Assembly (NCBI GenBank): GCA_009928745.1
Contig: SACC01000011.1
Span: 1-15,477 of the forward strand
Reading direction: 5' to 3'
DNA: 15,477 bases
Source of the DNA: Clostridia bacterium
GTDB lineage: Bacteria; Bacillota; Clostridia; Christensenellales; CAG-1252
Part shown: positions 14,348 through 15,477 of the stretch, one piece after another
How positions within the stretch are numbered: position 1 is the stretch's first letter
Layout: each line of letters begins with the position of its first letter
Program-made: the position numbers and the translations under genes
The notes under the pieces: model-generated
Databases searched by the model: none
What the model was told of the DNA's origin: nothing
Seen by the model: the letters and a program-made list of their open reading frames with translations, nothing else

Positions 14348-15025
14348 ATGAAAGAACTTGATATCGAAAAAATGTTTGAAACAGCAAAAAAGATTATTGA
14401 GCAAAAAAATGCCGATGAGTCATATCTAGCAAGATGCAAGCCTTATAAAGCGTTATGTGACGAATACGTAGAGCTTTATCGAAAATATGAGAATGATTAC
14501 GAAATATTCAAAACTGCCGCCGAAGGCAAAACCTCAAGCACCCAATATGCAAAAGGCGGTATACATTTACATAGAGGCTTTTATTCCCCTAGCTATACCG
14601 ATCTATATACGGGAAATATTAATAGAGGAAGGCTGCTTAAGAAAAAGCCCAAGAGCGGCAGTCAAAACTTTGAATACATATTCAATGAGAACAATGAGTT
14701 GATTTGTGTAAAACTATATCTTGAAGTTGGAAACGAATTAAGACTATATAGCACCGAGTTTTTAATCGACGAACAGGACGAACTATGGTTAGAATACGAA
14801 TATTGGGATGGTATACCAAAACTATTTGGTATATCCCGACGCAATAAAAATACAGCAGAGGACAAAATTTTTATTCGATATGAAAGGGCGATGAGTTTTT
14901 CTTACAGGGACTGTATGGAGCTTCATATTGAGTTGAGTGAGTTTTTAGGGGATATACCAGACTCGTTATTGAATATAACCTATTTCTCGATAAAAAATGC
15001 GTTGTTTGAAGAAAAAATGCTATGA
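14348..15025 (+). CDS. Hypothetical protein, 225 aa
   Basis: I do not recognise the family. The ATG at 14348 has GGGAG seven bases upstream and is preferred over one at 14309. The protein is soluble and highly charged, with no signal peptide or membrane segment. Residues about 1-55 are predicted helical (KELDIEKMFETAKKIIEQKN, then YKALCDEYVELYRKYENDYE). A middle segment is rich in Gly/Tyr/Ser (AKGGIHLHRGFYSPSYTDLY, about 68-87), then INRGRLLKKKPKS (91-103). The rest is beta-rich with the pattern FEYIFNENNELICVKLYLEVG (107-127) and LWLEYEYWDGIPKLFGISRR (146-165). Such strand-pair repeats resemble small accessory proteins of Firmicutes, but I cannot assign a role. Codon use is more AT-rich than in rho. 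Its 3' end is overlapped by a 53-codon frame in the +1 register, so a frameshifted or longer C-terminus is possible. Confidence 0.72.
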   Translation: MKELDIEKMFETAKKIIEQKNADESYLARCKPYKALCDEYVELYRKYENDYEIFKTAAEGKTSSTQYAKGGIHLHRGFYSPSYTDLYTGNINRGRLLKKKPKSGSQNFEYIFNENNELICVKLYLEVGNELRLYSTEFLIDEQDELWLEYEYWDGIPKLFGISRRNKNTAEDKIFIRYERAMSFSYRDCMELHIELSEFLGDIPDSLLNITYFSIKNALFEEKML

Positions 15026-15158
15026 AACTGCTAAATTGATAGCGCTAGAAGTGCGGCTCAAAAATCAATATAAAGCTATAGCGATGAGCTTAAGAGTTGC
15101 AAGGGGCATTGACATAAAGTTACCCGATAATAAAGTCCCATTAAACAGTTTTTCATAG
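14997..15158 (+). CDS. Possible small ORF of 53 codons overlapping the 3' end of the 225-aa gene
   Basis: An ATG at 14997 opens a frame ending with TAG at 15158, overlapping the upstream gene by 29 bases in the +1 register. The product would be basic: MRCLKKKCYETAKLIALE at the start, then a helix-like part and IDIKLPDNKVPLNSFS at the end. The stretch beyond the upstream stop reads like coding sequence. There is no ribosome binding site before the ATG, so it may instead be the original C-terminus of the upstream protein after a one-base slip, or chance. Confidence 0.28.
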   Translation: MRCLKKKCYETAKLIALEVRLKNQYKAIAMSLRVARGIDIKLPDNKVPLNSFS

Positions 15159-15249
15159 AAGACTTAATACAAATTTTGTTTTGCTTACTTTATGAAAGAA
15201 TAATTAAATCTTATATGCAAAGATTTTATACGCGTTTGGTCGTAAAAGG

Positions 15250-15477
15250 TTATTGAATAAAGAAGCAAAACACCGTCAGTATGGCTAATACGGTAAAATT
15301 CAATAGGGAAAACTGCAAAATATATTTGAAAGTCATTTTCGAATTTTGATAAATCTTTGCATACGCTTGGAGCGAGATAAGGCTTGCAAGCGAGGCGATA
15401 AGCGTCCCCGTGCCTCCGATATTGACAGCAAGCAGCAAGGGTCTATACGCCGAGGTGAATTTTGATAAGAATATTGC
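15250..15477 (-). CDS. C-terminal part of an SLC13/ArsB-type anion transporter (partial)
   Basis: The last 75 residues of a membrane protein that enters from the right edge; the frame is open to the last base of the window. It begins AIFLSKFTSAYRPLLLAVNI and contains the signature-like GGTGTLIASLASLISLQAYA, which matches the conserved Gly/Ser-rich re-entrant region near the C-terminus of the ion-transporter superfamily (SLC13, CitMHS, ArsB, NhaD; members have N-x-G-G-x-G-T-P/L-x-x-S-x-A-S-L). A final hydrophobic helix (FKYILQFSLLNFTVLAILTVFCFF) follows and the protein ends at FIQ. It would be an inner-membrane transporter of inorganic or carboxylate anions. The substrate cannot be judged from this fragment. 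It converges with the 225-aa gene; no clear terminator is visible in the roughly 220 bases between them. Confidence 0.72.
   Translation of the reverse strand, partial: AIFLSKFTSAYRPLLLAVNIGGTGTLIASLASLISLQAYAKIYQNSKMTFKYILQFSLLNFTVLAILTVFCFFIQ

Noticed and set aside
1..15477. Search by eye for tRNA, rRNA, CRISPR arrays, transposases and known riboswitches
   Set aside because: I saw no tRNA T-arm pattern, no regularly spaced repeats, no transposase or integrase motif and no riboswitch core that I can recognise.

Overview
The window looks like a moderately AT-rich Bacillota genome of the clostridial type. The grounds are the strong GGAGG-type ribosome binding sites, TTGACA/TATAAT promoters, hairpin-plus-T-run terminators, Gram-positive-style lipoprotein signal peptides, a PerR-type Fur regulator and IolB/IolC proteins of the Firmicute kind. 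The species cannot be named from the sequence. I see no tRNA, rRNA, CRISPR array, insertion sequence or prophage gene, and most of the window is ordinary chromosomal content.

Left part (1-7656, all minus strand). Two consecutive inositol-catabolism genes come first in genomic order: iolB (cut by the left edge) downstream of iolC, two bases apart, behind a consensus promoter and a leader hairpin. Upstream of them lie three envelope proteins of unknown function, a 281-aa lipoprotein, an 856-aa lipoprotein and a 164-aa membrane-anchored protein. Each has its own promoter-like sequence and two have clear intrinsic terminators, so they are neighbours rather than an operon. Next is a two-gene unit: a GH20 beta-N-acetylhexosaminidase without a signal peptide, followed ten bases later by a galactose-mutarotase-like protein. 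This suggests intracellular handling of an amino-sugar glycoside.

Middle (9430-12044). A PerR-like regulator (minus) is divergent from a PRPP-synthetase-like enzyme with an altered phosphate-binding loop (plus). The regulator's promoter is bracketed by two AT-rich inverted repeats of Fur/PerR-box character, which suggests autoregulation. The PRPP-synthetase-like gene is followed by an MBL-fold metal-dependent hydrolase.

Right part (12045-15477). The transcription terminator Rho has a roughly 100-residue low-complexity insert and a leader containing a terminator-like hairpin. After it come a gene-poor stretch, an unrecognised 225-aa protein, a possible 53-codon overlapping ORF, and the C-terminal end of an SLC13/ArsB-type transporter on the minus strand at the right edge.

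I did not find a convincing undescribed multi-gene system. The items most worth a second look are the variant PRPP synthetase, the large lipoprotein, the leader hairpins of iolC and rho, the PerR-box arrangement, the compact two-hairpin element at 6541-6593 and the small overlapping ORF at 14997-15158.
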